From an uncultured Mycoplasmatota bacterium (lineage in GTDB: Bacteria; Bacillota_I; Bacilli_A; RF39; UBA660), in the NCBI GenBank assembly GCA_947570175.1, contig CANOTJ010000011.1, positions 1 through 34,274 of the forward strand: a stretch of DNA of 34,274 bases, read 5' to 3'. Each line of letters begins with the position of its first letter. The stretch's first letter is position 1. The notes below the pieces were generated by a model that saw only the letters and a program-made list of their open reading frames with translations, searched no databases and was not told where the DNA came from. Shown here piece after piece: positions 15,421 to 24,748 of the stretch. The translations under genes were made by a program, and so were the position numbers.

Positions 15421-17082
15421 ATGCCAAGAACAATAAAAGTGGATTATAAAAACTTAGAAACAAAGGAATTTCTAACAGGAACTACTTTAAAAAAGATTAG
15501 TGAACATTTTTCTAAATATTATAACTATCCAATCTTAATTGGTAAAGTAGATAACGATATGACCGAATTAAATGAACCAATTACTCGTAGTTGTACTGTT
15601 GACTTTTATGACCGCAGTCACAGTGTAGGAAATAGTATTTATGGAAGAACCGCTCAATTTTTATTAATTGTAGCAATTAAAAAAGTACTTGGAAACGATG
15701 CGGAAGTTATTATTGAAAATTCAATAGATAAAGGTTTTTATGCAGAGATTATAGGAACTGATATAAATAAATCTTTATTAAAAAAAGTAGAAGAAAAAAT
15801 GAAAGAAATTTCGCAAACAGATTATATTATTAATAAAGTAAGTGTTTCACGTTTTGATGCAAGCAAATTTTTCAAAAAGCAGAAACAAATGGATAAAGTA
15901 AAAGTTTTAAAATACATCAGTAATAGTTATATTAATTTATATAGAATTGATGATATATATGATTATTTTTATGGAGAACTTGCCTATAGTACCGGACAAA
16001 TTGATGACTTTAAACTTACTTATATTAAAGATAATGGTTTTGTATTAAGTTATCCAGATACTTATAATCCAGAATGCACTCTTGATTATGTTCATCATAA
16101 AAAATTATTTAATAGTTTTACAGATTTTGCAAAATGGAGTAAAACAATTGGAATTAGTAATGCAGCGGATTTAAATGAAATGATTTCTAAAGGGGAATAT
16201 AATAATTTAATTTTACTATCAGAAACATATTATAATCATCAATTATCCAATATTGCAGAAAAAATATATACAAATAAAAATAATATTCGTCTTGTTTTAA
16301 TAGCTGGGCCATCTTCATCGGGAAAAACGACAACAGCAAAAAAACTAGAAGTATACCTAAAAAGCAAAGGAATTAAAACTCACCAAATTTCCATTGATGA
16401 TTATTTCTATGATCGCAGTAAAACTCCTGTCTTACCAAATGGGGAATTGGATACAGAATCGCTAAATGCAGTAGATGTGACATTGTTTAATAAACATTTA
16501 ACAAAACTATTAGCAGGAGAGACTGTAGAAATTCCAGAATACAATTTTTTACTTGGAAAAAGAGAATATCATGGTAGAAAGTTAACATTGGAAGATGATG
16601 ATATGATTATCATAGAAGGATTACATGGTCTAAATGATGATTTGACATCATCGATTGAAAGAAAACAAAAATTTAAAATTTACATTAGTGCATTAACACA
16701 ATTAAATATTGATAATCATAATCGAATTCATACAAGTGATACCAGAAAATTAAGAAGAATTATTCGTGATAATAAATACCGTAGTTATGGATCGAGTGAG
16801 ACATTAAAGATGTGGAAAACAATTCGTGAAGGAGAAGAAAACTATATATTCCCTTATCAAGATGATGTTGATGTTATTGTTAATTCCGCTTTAGTATATG
16901 AAATGGGAATTTTAAAAACATATGCTGAACCACTCTTGTTTTCTGTTCCAGAAAATGATGAGAATTATCCAGAGGCATTAAGATTAATTAATCTATTAAG
17001 AAATATATTACCTATTCCAAGTGATGATGTTCCACAAGATTCCGTATTAAGGGAATTTATTGGAGGAAGTTGTTTTAAATAG
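15421..17082 (+). CDS. Nucleoside kinase with N-terminal TGS-like domain (uridine kinase family)
   Basis: A 553-aa protein. Residues 1 to about 60 resemble a TGS domain and 60-240 a threonyl-tRNA-synthetase-like second domain (RSHSVGNSIYGRTAQFLL). The C-terminal half is a P-loop uridine/phosphoribulokinase domain, with Walker A GPSSSGKTT at 296-304 and a downstream QISIDDYFYDR. TGS-plus-Udk proteins are widespread in Firmicutes and annotated as nucleoside kinase; substrate preference is not readable. ATG 15421 is chosen over ATG 15415 because AGAGGG directly abuts the latter. gap follows after 15 bp, so the two are cotranscribed. Confidence 0.88.
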   Translation: MPRTIKVDYKNLETKEFLTGTTLKKISEHFSKYYNYPILIGKVDNDMTELNEPITRSCTVDFYDRSHSVGNSIYGRTAQFLLIVAIKKVLGNDAEVIIENSIDKGFYAEIIGTDINKSLLKKVEEKMKEISQTDYIINKVSVSRFDASKFFKKQKQMDKVKVLKYISNSYINLYRIDDIYDYFYGELAYSTGQIDDFKLTYIKDNGFVLSYPDTYNPECTLDYVHHKKLFNSFTDFAKWSKTIGISNAADLNEMISKGEYNNLILLSETYYNHQLSNIAEKIYTNKNNIRLVLIAGPSSSGKTTTAKKLEVYLKSKGIKTHQISIDDYFYDRSKTPVLPNGELDTESLNAVDVTLFNKHLTKLLAGETVEIPEYNFLLGKREYHGRKLTLEDDDMIIIEGLHGLNDDLTSSIERKQKFKIYISALTQLNIDNHNRIHTSDTRKLRRIIRDNKYRSYGSSETLKMWKTIREGEENYIFPYQDDVDVIVNSALVYEMGILKTYAEPLLFSVPENDENYPEALRLINLLRNILPIPSDDVPQDSVLREFIGGSCFK

Positions 17083-18109
<1,027 letters not shown>

Positions 18110-18111
<2 letters not shown>

Positions 18112-18134
18112 AAGGAGTTTTACCTTCTTTTTTT
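18110..18134 (+). terminator. Terminator after gap
   Basis: AGAAGG (18110-18115) pairs with CCTTCT (18123-18128), then a T run. It overlaps the gap stop codon. Confidence 0.75.
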
Positions 18135-18166
18135 ATTCTATATATTACTTGAAAATACTAGTGGTT

Positions 18167-18175
18167 TGGTATAAA
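18167..18175 (+). promoter_or_regulatory. Extended -10 promoter of pilin-pgk-tpiA unit
   Basis: TG-G-TATAAA, 27 nt upstream of the pilin-like ATG, with a TTGAAA at suboptimal spacing (15 bp). Confidence 0.5.
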
Positions 18176-18202
18176 ATAGAAGTAAGATAGTAGGTGATGA
18201 TC

Positions 18203-18565
18203 ATGAAAAATAAATCTGGATTTACTTTAATTGAATTACTAGGTGTTTTTACACTACTAGGAGTTGTATCTTTAGTAGTGGTACCATATGCAACTGGAAT
18301 GCTAAAAAAAACAAAAAATGATGATCAGGATCGTTTTAATAGTAATCTTTTTCTAGCTACGGAAGCATATATCGAGAGTGGAGATCGCCATAATGAGTTA
18401 CAAAATGATGGAGATTTTATTGATGTTTCCCTTCAGGAATTAATTAATAGCGGATTTTTGGGAAAGAATATAGTAGATCCTGAGCAAAAAAAGAAAGTAG
18501 CAGATTTAAATTATTCCATAAGAATCACAAAATCGATTAATGGATTTGAATATCAAAAAGTATAA
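18203..18565 (+). CDS. Prepilin-like protein with N-methylation motif
   Basis: A 120-aa type IV pilin or competence-pseudopilin-like protein. The N-terminus KNKSGFTLIELLGVFTLLGVV is the class III prepilin signal: cleavage is expected after Gly6, leaving Phe7 and Glu11 (the conserved Glu+5) at the mature end. The rest is a small C-terminal domain with no Cys pair. ATG 18203 is used because AGGTGAT lies at 18192-18198; upstream in-frame codons fall inside that site. No prepilin peptidase, assembly ATPase or membrane platform gene is in this window. It is the first gene of a unit continuing with pgk after 15 bp, an unexpected partner. Confidence 0.85.
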   Translation: MKNKSGFTLIELLGVFTLLGVVSLVVVPYATGMLKKTKNDDQDRFNSNLFLATEAYIESGDRHNELQNDGDFIDVSLQELINSGFLGKNIVDPEQKKKVADLNYSIRITKSINGFEYQKV

Positions 18566-18580
18566 TAAGGAGGATATCTT

Positions 18581-19768
18581 ATGAAAAAAACAATCAGAGA
18601 CTATGATCTAAAGGGAAAAAGAGTGATTATTCGTGTTGACTTTAATGTTCCTATTCAAGATGGAGAGATTACAGATGATAATCGAATAAAAGCAAGCTTA
18701 GAAACTATCCGTTATGCAATTCGTCATCAAGCCAAAGTAATTCTAATGTCTCACTTAGGTAGAATAAAAACAGAAGAAGATAAACTAACAAATACCTTAG
18801 AACCAGTCGCATTAAGATTAAGTGAATTACTAGATCAGGAAATTATTTTTATAGATGAAACCAGAGGAAAATTATTAGAGGATACGATATCAGAATTAAA
18901 AGAAAAAGAAGTCCTTTTAATAGAAAATACCAGATTTGAAGATTTAAATGATCAAGCAGAAAGTCAAAATAATGAAGAGCTTGGTAAATACTGGGCTAGT
19001 TTAGGAGATATTTTTATCAATGATGCTTTTGGCACTAGTCATAGAAGTCATGCCTCTAATGTTGGCATTGCTTCTAATCTAGCAAATGGAATTGGTTTCT
19101 TAATAGAAAAAGAATTAAAAGCACTAGAAAAAACAATTCAAAGACCAAGGCATCCATTTACTGTAATATTAGGTGGATCAAAAGTTAGTGATAAAATTAA
19201 AATGATCGAAAATTTAGCAAAAAAAGCAGATTATATTTTAATTGGTGGAGGAATGGCTTATACTTTTTTAAAAGCTAGTGGAATTGAAATAGGTTCATCT
19301 TTATTAGACGATGAGCATTTGGCCTTTTGTCAAGAAATGTTAGAGAAATACAGTGATAAGATTATTCTTCCAATTGACTCAGTAAATGCATTAGAAATTA
19401 AAGAGAATGTTGAAACTAGAGAATGTTTTATCAATGAAATCAAAGAAAATGAAATAGGTCTAGATATTGGAAATCAAACCGTAAAGTTATTTAAACAGTA
19501 TTTGGAAAAAAGCAAAACAATTATTTGGAATGGCCCTTTAGGATGCTTTGAGATTGAACAATTTAGTTCAGGAACCAAAAAAATCTGTGAAGTTTTATCG
19601 CGAATCGATGCTAAAAAAATAGTTGGTGGTGGCGATACAGGAGCAGCTATTATTCAATTTGGATATGAAGAGAGTGTAAGCCATATATCAACAGGTGGTG
19701 GAGCTTCTTTAAAATTATTAGAAGGAAAAAAGTTACCAGGAATAGAAATTATCGAGAATAAGAAATGA
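18581..19768 (+). CDS. pgk: Phosphoglycerate kinase
   Basis: A 395-aa glycolytic enzyme transferring phosphate from 1,3-bisphosphoglycerate to ADP. It has KRVIIRVDFNVPI at the N-terminus, the substrate-binding HLGR, FGTSHRSHAS, the hinge region GGSKVSDKI, and C-terminal GGGDTGAA with STGGGASLKLLEGK. AAGGAGG precedes the ATG. Its stop overlaps the start of the flippase-like gene as ATGA, so translation is coupled to a membrane-lipid gene rather than directly to tpiA. Confidence 0.97.
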   Translation: MKKTIRDYDLKGKRVIIRVDFNVPIQDGEITDDNRIKASLETIRYAIRHQAKVILMSHLGRIKTEEDKLTNTLEPVALRLSELLDQEIIFIDETRGKLLEDTISELKEKEVLLIENTRFEDLNDQAESQNNEELGKYWASLGDIFINDAFGTSHRSHASNVGIASNLANGIGFLIEKELKALEKTIQRPRHPFTVILGGSKVSDKIKMIENLAKKADYILIGGGMAYTFLKASGIEIGSSLLDDEHLAFCQEMLEKYSDKIILPIDSVNALEIKENVETRECFINEIKENEIGLDIGNQTVKLFKQYLEKSKTIIWNGPLGCFEIEQFSSGTKKICEVLSRIDAKKIVGGGDTGAAIIQFGYEESVSHISTGGGASLKLLEGKKLPGIEIIENKK

Positions 19769-20784
19769 AAAAAAATCTAAAAAAATTTTTCAATATATTT
19801 ATTTTGCTTACTATCACTGGTTTGGTACTGTATTTTTCGTTGAAAGACAATTACCATACCATTATAAATGAGATATGGAATATGAATATTATTTGGTTGA
19901 TAGTAGCATTTGTTTTATTATTTTGCTTTTGGTTTTGTAAAGCAATCGCCACTCAAAAAATTGTAAAAATATTTAAAGAAGATTACTCCATAAAGCAAGC
20001 ATTTTGTTTAGTGGTTGAAACAAATTTTTTTCATGCTATTACGCCATTCGCAGTTGGAGGTCAACCATATGAGATTTATTCATTAAAAAAATCTAAATTA
20101 AAACTAACAGATGCAACCAATGTTTCTATTGCTAATTTTATTGTTTATCAGATTGCTTTAGTATTATTAGGCGTTATAGCAGTAATTTATAACCATATTT
20201 TTAATTTATTTGCTTCGAATGTTGTTTTAAAACATTTAGTAACCATTGGCTTTCTAATAAATTTTCTGGTTATTATTTTTCTATTTTTATTAACATTTAC
20301 AAAAAAAATTAATAAATTTTTAATGAAAATCATTATAGGAAGTTTAAACAAATTAAGAATAGTAAAAGATAAAGAAAAGAAAATTGAACAATTTAACCAA
20401 TATTTAAGTGAATTTCATAATGGAGCTAAAATATTATTTCAAAATAAATTTCAATTTATTCGTTTAATTATAATTCACTTTATTGGCTTGTCTGTTTCAT
20501 ATATTATCCCTTTTGCCCTAGCGCATGCAATGAAGATATCCACTATCTCCATTATGGAAACTATTGTAACATCTGCTTATGTTATGTTAATTGGTTCCTT
20601 TGTCCCAATTCCTGGTGGGACAGGTGGGTTAGAGTATGGTTTCATTTCCTTTTATAGTAACTTTATAAAGGGTAGTAAATTAAATGCTATGATGTTGGTA
20701 TGGAGATTTATCACCTATTATTTTGCGATGATTCTGGGATCTATTATGTTAGGCGTAAGAAAGAAGGAGAAAAAATGCGTGTAG
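19765..20784 (+). CDS. Flippase-like integral membrane protein (LPG-synthase TM / UPF0104 family)
   Basis: A 339-aa polytopic protein with about seven or eight transmembrane segments. It carries signatures of the lysylphosphatidylglycerol-synthase-TM/YbhN (UPF0104) family: FFHAITPFAVGGQPYEIY near residue 90 and FVPIPGGTGGLEYGF near residue 285. It has only the membrane domain and lacks the C-terminal aminoacyl transferase half of MprF. Members are thought to move or modify lipids, and many sit beside glycosyltransferases as here. It overlaps pgk upstream by 4 bp and the glycosyltransferase downstream by 10 bp. Confidence 0.88.
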   Translation: MKKNLKKFFNIFILLTITGLVLYFSLKDNYHTIINEIWNMNIIWLIVAFVLLFCFWFCKAIATQKIVKIFKEDYSIKQAFCLVVETNFFHAITPFAVGGQPYEIYSLKKSKLKLTDATNVSIANFIVYQIALVLLGVIAVIYNHIFNLFASNVVLKHLVTIGFLINFLVIIFLFLLTFTKKINKFLMKIIIGSLNKLRIVKDKEKKIEQFNQYLSEFHNGAKILFQNKFQFIRLIIIHFIGLSVSYIIPFALAHAMKISTISIMETIVTSAYVMLIGSFVPIPGGTGGLEYGFISFYSNFIKGSKLNAMMLVWRFITYYFAMILGSIMLGVRKKEKKCV

Positions 20785-22013
20785 GTATTTTTACAGATAC
20801 ATATCCTCCGTTTATTAATGGGGTATCTACTAGTATTACAATGCTACAAAAATCATTAGAAGAAAAGGGGCATAAAGTTTATATTGTAACTGTTAATCCA
20901 GAAAATATGAGTTATACCTATGATAATGATGATCAGGTTATTCGAATTCCAGGAATTCCAGTTGGAATATATGATTATCGATTAAGTGGAATTTACCCAA
21001 TAAGAGCTATTAATAAAATCAAAAAATGGAATTTAGATATTATTCATTCTCATACAGAATTTGGAGTTGGGACCTTTGCGAGAATTATCGCTAAACAATT
21101 AAAGATTCCATTAGTACATACTTATCATACAATGTATGAAGATTATGTACACTATATAACAAAAGGTCATTTTGATAAATCAAGTAAAAAAATTGTAGAA
21201 TATTTAACGAAATTTTATTGTGATAAGACAGCTAGTGAATTAATCGTTCCTAGTACCAAAACATATAACTTATTTAAAGAAAAATATAAATTTGATAAAA
21301 ATGTCCATATTGTTCCAACTGGAGTAGAAGTAGAACGTTTTTACAAAGAAAATAGTAATAAGGAAGAAGTTGCCTTAATAAAAAAGGAATTAAACATTAA
21401 GAAAGATGATTTCATTATTTTATATGTTGGAAGACTTGCACAAGAAAAAAACATCGAGTTATTAATCCGCTCTCATAGTGAAATTGTAAAGAAAAATAAG
21501 AAGTGTAAATTGGTAATTGTTGGAAGCGGACCAGATTATGAAAAATATATTCATATGACAAATGACTTGAAAATAACGAATAATGTTATTTTTACCAATG
21601 CAATTCCTTGGGAAGAGATGCCAAATTATTATCATCTGGCAAATATCTTTGTAACGGCTTCTAAAACAGAAACCCAAGGATTAACAGTAATCGAAGCCAT
21701 GGCAGCGTCTATACCAGTCGTATGTATTGAGGATGAAAGTTTTAGTAATGTAGTAATTAATCATTTAAATGGTAGAACATTTCTAACAGAAACCGAATAT
21801 AAAAAAGCAATTTATGATTTATTAAAAGATAGAAAAGAGTTATCTAAAATGGAAAAACAAGCTAGAATCACAGCAGAATCACACTCGTTAAAGTACTATG
21901 CCGAGTCTATTTTAGATGTATATTATTGTGCAATAACCAATCATAAAAAAAATAAAAATATTGTAGAAAGAATAACTGAGATAGTAAAGAGGGGATCAGA
22001 TGACAAGCAGTAA
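20775..22013 (+). CDS. GT4-family glycosyltransferase, likely diacylglycerol glucosyltransferase
   Basis: A 412-aa GT-B glycosyltransferase. The N-terminus RVGIFTDTYPPFINGVSTSI closely resembles membrane-associated monoglucosyl-diacylglycerol synthases. HSHTEFGVGTFARI, HTYHTMYEDYVHYI and PTGVEVERF are family blocks, and SKTETQGLTVIEAMAAS carries the GT4 E-x7-E donor-site region. It probably glucosylates diacylglycerol to make glycolipids that anchor lipoteichoic acid or tune membrane curvature. The frame is open upstream to 20700, but ATG 20775 with AAGGAG matches the family start. It overlaps the flippase-like gene by 10 bp and tpiA by 14 bp. Confidence 0.87.
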   Translation: MRVGIFTDTYPPFINGVSTSITMLQKSLEEKGHKVYIVTVNPENMSYTYDNDDQVIRIPGIPVGIYDYRLSGIYPIRAINKIKKWNLDIIHSHTEFGVGTFARIIAKQLKIPLVHTYHTMYEDYVHYITKGHFDKSSKKIVEYLTKFYCDKTASELIVPSTKTYNLFKEKYKFDKNVHIVPTGVEVERFYKENSNKEEVALIKKELNIKKDDFIILYVGRLAQEKNIELLIRSHSEIVKKNKKCKLVIVGSGPDYEKYIHMTNDLKITNNVIFTNAIPWEEMPNYYHLANIFVTASKTETQGLTVIEAMAASIPVVCIEDESFSNVVINHLNGRTFLTETEYKKAIYDLLKDRKELSKMEKQARITAESHSLKYYAESILDVYYCAITNHKKNKNIVERITEIVKRGSDDKQ

Positions 22014-22767
22014 ACTAATAGTGGCAAATCATAAAATGAATATGACCAGTATGGATATTAACCAATATCTAAAAAAAATAAAAAAAGAAATCAATGTAGA
22101 AAATGTGATTATTTGTCCAACTAGTATTTACATCCCCTATTTTTTAAAACATATTTTTAAGGTAGGAATTCAAAATGTCTTTTATGAAAATAAAGGAGCT
22201 TATACAGGAGAAATATCCCCTAGACAAGCAAAAAGTATGGAAATTGATTATGCTATTGTTGGTCATAGTGAAAGAAGGAATTATTTTTTAGAAACGAATC
22301 AGGAGATTAATAAAAAAGTAAGATTGTGTTTAAAAAATAATTTGGAGGTAATCCTTTGTATTGGAGAAACGAAAGAAGAAAAAAGAAACCGAAAAACAGA
22401 ACAAGTATTAGAACAAGAACTACTTGAAAATTTAGAAGGTGTAAAGGAATTTGAAAATATTATAATTGCCTATGAACCTATTTGGGCAATTGGGTCTAAA
22501 AAGACACCTACAATGAAAGAAATCGAACTATCTATTCGATTTATTAAACAGATTATGAAAAAATATTATCACGTCGACAATATCCCAGTGATTTATGGTG
22601 GAAGTGTTAGTGAAGAGAACGTCCAGGAGATTGCAACAATTCCTAAATTAGATGGAGTTTTAGTAGGAGGAGCTTCTATTAAAGAAGAATTTATTAATAT
22701 TGCTAAGACAATTTTGAAAGTAGACAAAAATGAACAAAATTCGACAAATATCCCCAAAACTAGATAA
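22000..22767 (+). CDS. tpiA: Triosephosphate isomerase
   Basis: A 255-aa TIM-barrel enzyme interconverting dihydroxyacetone phosphate and glyceraldehyde-3-phosphate. Catalytic residues are present: Asn10 and Lys12 in ANHKMN, His89 in GHSERR and Glu159 in AYEPIWAIG. Phosphate-binding YGGSVSEEN and GVLVGGASI are also present. The usual Trp of the N-terminal NWKMN is His here. The start is 14 bp inside the glycosyltransferase gene with AGAGGGGATC upstream. The last codons contain a Spo0A box for the next gene. Confidence 0.95.
   Translation: MTSSKLIVANHKMNMTSMDINQYLKKIKKEINVENVIICPTSIYIPYFLKHIFKVGIQNVFYENKGAYTGEISPRQAKSMEIDYAIVGHSERRNYFLETNQEINKKVRLCLKNNLEVILCIGETKEEKRNRKTEQVLEQELLENLEGVKEFENIIIAYEPIWAIGSKKTPTMKEIELSIRFIKQIMKKYYHVDNIPVIYGGSVSEENVQEIATIPKLDGVLVGGASIKEEFINIAKTILKVDKNEQNSTNIPKTR
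22740..22748 (-). promoter_or_regulatory. Spo0A box (0A box) upstream of spo0A
   Basis: On the minus strand this reads TTTGTCGAA, containing the full 0A consensus TGTCGAA. It lies inside the 3' end of tpiA, about 55-60 bp upstream of the spo0A -10 (22801-22806). A weaker match TTTTGTCTA (minus strand) is a few bases upstream. This suggests autoregulation of spo0A. Confidence 0.6.
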
Positions 22768-22800
22768 ATAAAACCCTAGTAAAAATAAGGAGATTTATTG

Positions 22801-22806
22801 TATAAT
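22801..22806 (+). promoter_or_regulatory. -10 box of spo0A promoter
   Basis: TATAAT preceded directly by TTG, with no convincing -35 at 17 bp, consistent with activator dependence. No complete sigma-H promoter was found (AGGAGAT at 22788-22794 resembles a -35, but no GAAT -10 follows). Confidence 0.5.
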
Positions 22807-22847
22807 AATACCATGATAGCAGTACTACTAAAGAAAGGAAGAATAAA

Positions 22848-23618
22848 ATGGATAAAATAAAGGTACTTATGGTAGATGATAACGTAAGTCTTATTAATAT
22901 GGTAAAAGAATATTTTGGAAGTAGTAGTGATGTAGAAGTAGTATTAGAGGCATATGATGGAGAACAAGGGATTGAAATGATTGAGAAAAATCAGGACTGT
23001 TATGATGTCGTTGTTTTGGATTTAATTATGCCAAAAAAAGATGGAATATATGTTCTAGACGAGATGAAAAAGAGAGATATTCAGAAAAAAGTAATCGTCG
23101 CAACCAGTTATAATGCGAGTGATATTATAAGAGAAGTTTCCGAGTATGGTGTTAGTTATTTTATTCTAAAGCCATTTGAACTTATCGATCTTCAGAAAAG
23201 AATTGTAGAAACAGTAAAAAAAGGTGATAAACATAATAAAAATATAGATTTTTATCACAATAACCTACAGATATCAATTACGAAGATATTACACGAACTT
23301 GGGATTCCATCCCATATCAAAGGATATCAATATATTCGTGAAGGAATTGGTATTATATATGAACGACCAGAGACGATTGGAGGTATCACAAAAGAATTAT
23401 ATCCTGAACTTGCTAAGAAATTTGATACAACTGTATCTAGAGTGGAAAGAGCCATTCGTCATGCAATCGAAGTAAGTTGGAACCGAGGAAACTGGGAATT
23501 GATGGAAGAAATTTTTGGACACAGTGTAGATATTGATAAAGCAAAACCAACTAATTCAGAGTTCATTGTAACAATTGCAGATAAACTTAGTTTAGAAGGA
23601 ATTAAAGTTGGTGTATAA
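22848..23618 (+). CDS. spo0A: Spo0A, sporulation master response regulator
   Basis: A 256-aa response regulator that, when phosphorylated, controls entry into sporulation. The receiver domain (1 to about 120) has Asp10/Asp11, phospho-acceptor Asp58 in VVLDLIMP, Thr/Ser in VATSYN and Lys108 in LKPF. The C-terminal effector domain has the Spo0A-specific recognition helix [21 protein letters not shown] region and [22 protein letters not shown] precedes the ATG. A 0A box lies upstream, and a terminator overlaps the region just after the stop. Presence of this gene with SASPs marks the organism as a genuine endospore former. Confidence 0.97.
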   Translation: MDKIKVLMVDDNVSLINMVKEYFGSSSDVEVVLEAYDGEQGIEMIEKNQDCYDVVVLDLIMPKKDGIYVLDEMKKRDIQKKVIVATSYNASDIIREVSEYGVSYFILKPFELIDLQKRIVETVKKGDKHNKNIDFYHNNLQISITKILHELGIPSHIKGYQYIREGIGIIYERPETIGGITKELYPELAKKFDTTVSRVERAIRHAIEVSWNRGNWELMEEIFGHSVDIDKAKPTNSEFIVTIADKLSLEGIKVGV

Positions 23619-23620
23619 TG

Positions 23621-23645
23621 AGATTCAAAAAAAGAATCTTTTTTT
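23621..23645 (+). terminator. Terminator after spo0A
   Basis: AGATTC (23621-23626) pairs with GAATCT (23634-23639), then a T run. Confidence 0.8.
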
Positions 23646-23751
23646 GTTTTAAATAAGAAAAGTGTCAATAATTGTATGATTTATGATGTATTTTTCATTG
23701 TGACCCCTAATCGGAAATGATAGAATGAAATGTAGAATAGGAGTTGAATAT

Positions 23752-24642
23752 ATGAAAAAAATAATGGCATTTTTAATAGCTATATGTATTGGTATGGGAG
23801 TGGTAAATGCACAAGACACTGCGAATTTCACTATAGAGGATGGTCAAAAAATTCAAAAAGCAGATACGATGAATTTAAGATTCTCTACAAATTTAGGGAA
23901 TGTTACTACAATTCATTATAAGATAGATAATGAAAACGAAAATACAGAACCATTTACGATACAATTAATAAATATAGATCTTAAAAATTGTAATAATCAG
24001 GCAGAACATAAGCTAGAAATATGGGCAACTAATAATCAAGGAGAGACTAGTGAGCATGCAATATTAGAATTTTTGATGGTTGGCGATCAAAAAGTACAAG
24101 ATGGAGGAGTAGAATTAATTCTACATAGTTTTCCGTTAAATTCTAAATTCTCTTTTTCTAAAGTTACTAATCCAGAAGTATTAAAAAATTTAGGATCCAA
24201 TGATGCCTATACGATGAGATTTACTTCTGCTGGACAAAGTATGGATTACTATTTAAATAAATATGATCAACTAAAAAATGAAGAATCATATAAGATGTAT
24301 ACAACAGGAGTATTAAATTTACCATCGGAAATAGCTTTAACTAAGGATTTGCAAGCAGTTGTGATAGATCACCAATTTCACGAGGTTACTTCAACCTTTA
24401 ATATAGATACAAGTAGAAAAATAGATTTATCGCTTTATTGGGATAACCAAGACATTTCTTCATTAGACTCTGGTTATATTGTTTTTAAAGACAAAGTAAT
24501 TAAAACAGATTCTAATAATACAATCTCAGATGTTAAAAATCCTAAAACAGGGGATTCTGTTTTATGGTTAGGTGGAAGTGCTATTATATTGCTTGGAATA
24601 ATTATCCTTTGCCTTAAAAAATATAAATTATTAAGAAGGTAA
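23752..24642 (+). CDS. Sortase-anchored surface protein with NPKTG signal
   Basis: A 296-aa exported protein. Residues 1-20 are a signal peptide ending VVNAQ. The exposed part (about 21-260) is of unknown fold, probably beta-rich, with NFTIEDGQKIQKADTM near the start. The C-terminus is a cell wall sorting signal: NPKTG at 263-267, a hydrophobic segment (VLWLGGSAIILLGIIILCL) and a basic tail KKYKLLRR. NPKTG differs from LPXTG and fits class B sortase recognition, as reported for the (S/N)PxTG type. A class B sortase gene lies 3 kb downstream. The ATG at 23752 has AGGAG upstream; the open frame to 23725 lacks a signal peptide start. A terminator follows. Confidence 0.85.
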   Translation: MKKIMAFLIAICIGMGVVNAQDTANFTIEDGQKIQKADTMNLRFSTNLGNVTTIHYKIDNENENTEPFTIQLINIDLKNCNNQAEHKLEIWATNNQGETSEHAILEFLMVGDQKVQDGGVELILHSFPLNSKFSFSKVTNPEVLKNLGSNDAYTMRFTSAGQSMDYYLNKYDQLKNEESYKMYTTGVLNLPSEIALTKDLQAVVIDHQFHEVTSTFNIDTSRKIDLSLYWDNQDISSLDSGYIVFKDKVIKTDSNNTISDVKNPKTGDSVLWLGGSAIILLGIIILCLKKYKLLRR

Positions 24643-24654
24643 CAGAAGAATGTA

Positions 24655-24692
24655 AATATATCATATAAAGGGAATAAGATGATATATTTTTT
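24655..24692 (+). terminator. Terminator after NPKTG protein gene
   Basis: AATATATCAT (24655-24664) pairs perfectly with ATGATATATT (24679-24688), then a T run. Confidence 0.75.
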
Positions 24693-24748
24693 CTTGTATT
24701 TTACTGAAAAAAATGATAAATTGATACTTAGAATAAGGAGTAGTATAG

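Noticed and set aside
20700-20774. Longer N-terminus of the glycosyltransferase
   Set aside because: It would overlap the flippase-like gene by 85 bp with no ribosome binding site; the family begins at the RVGIF strand at 20775.
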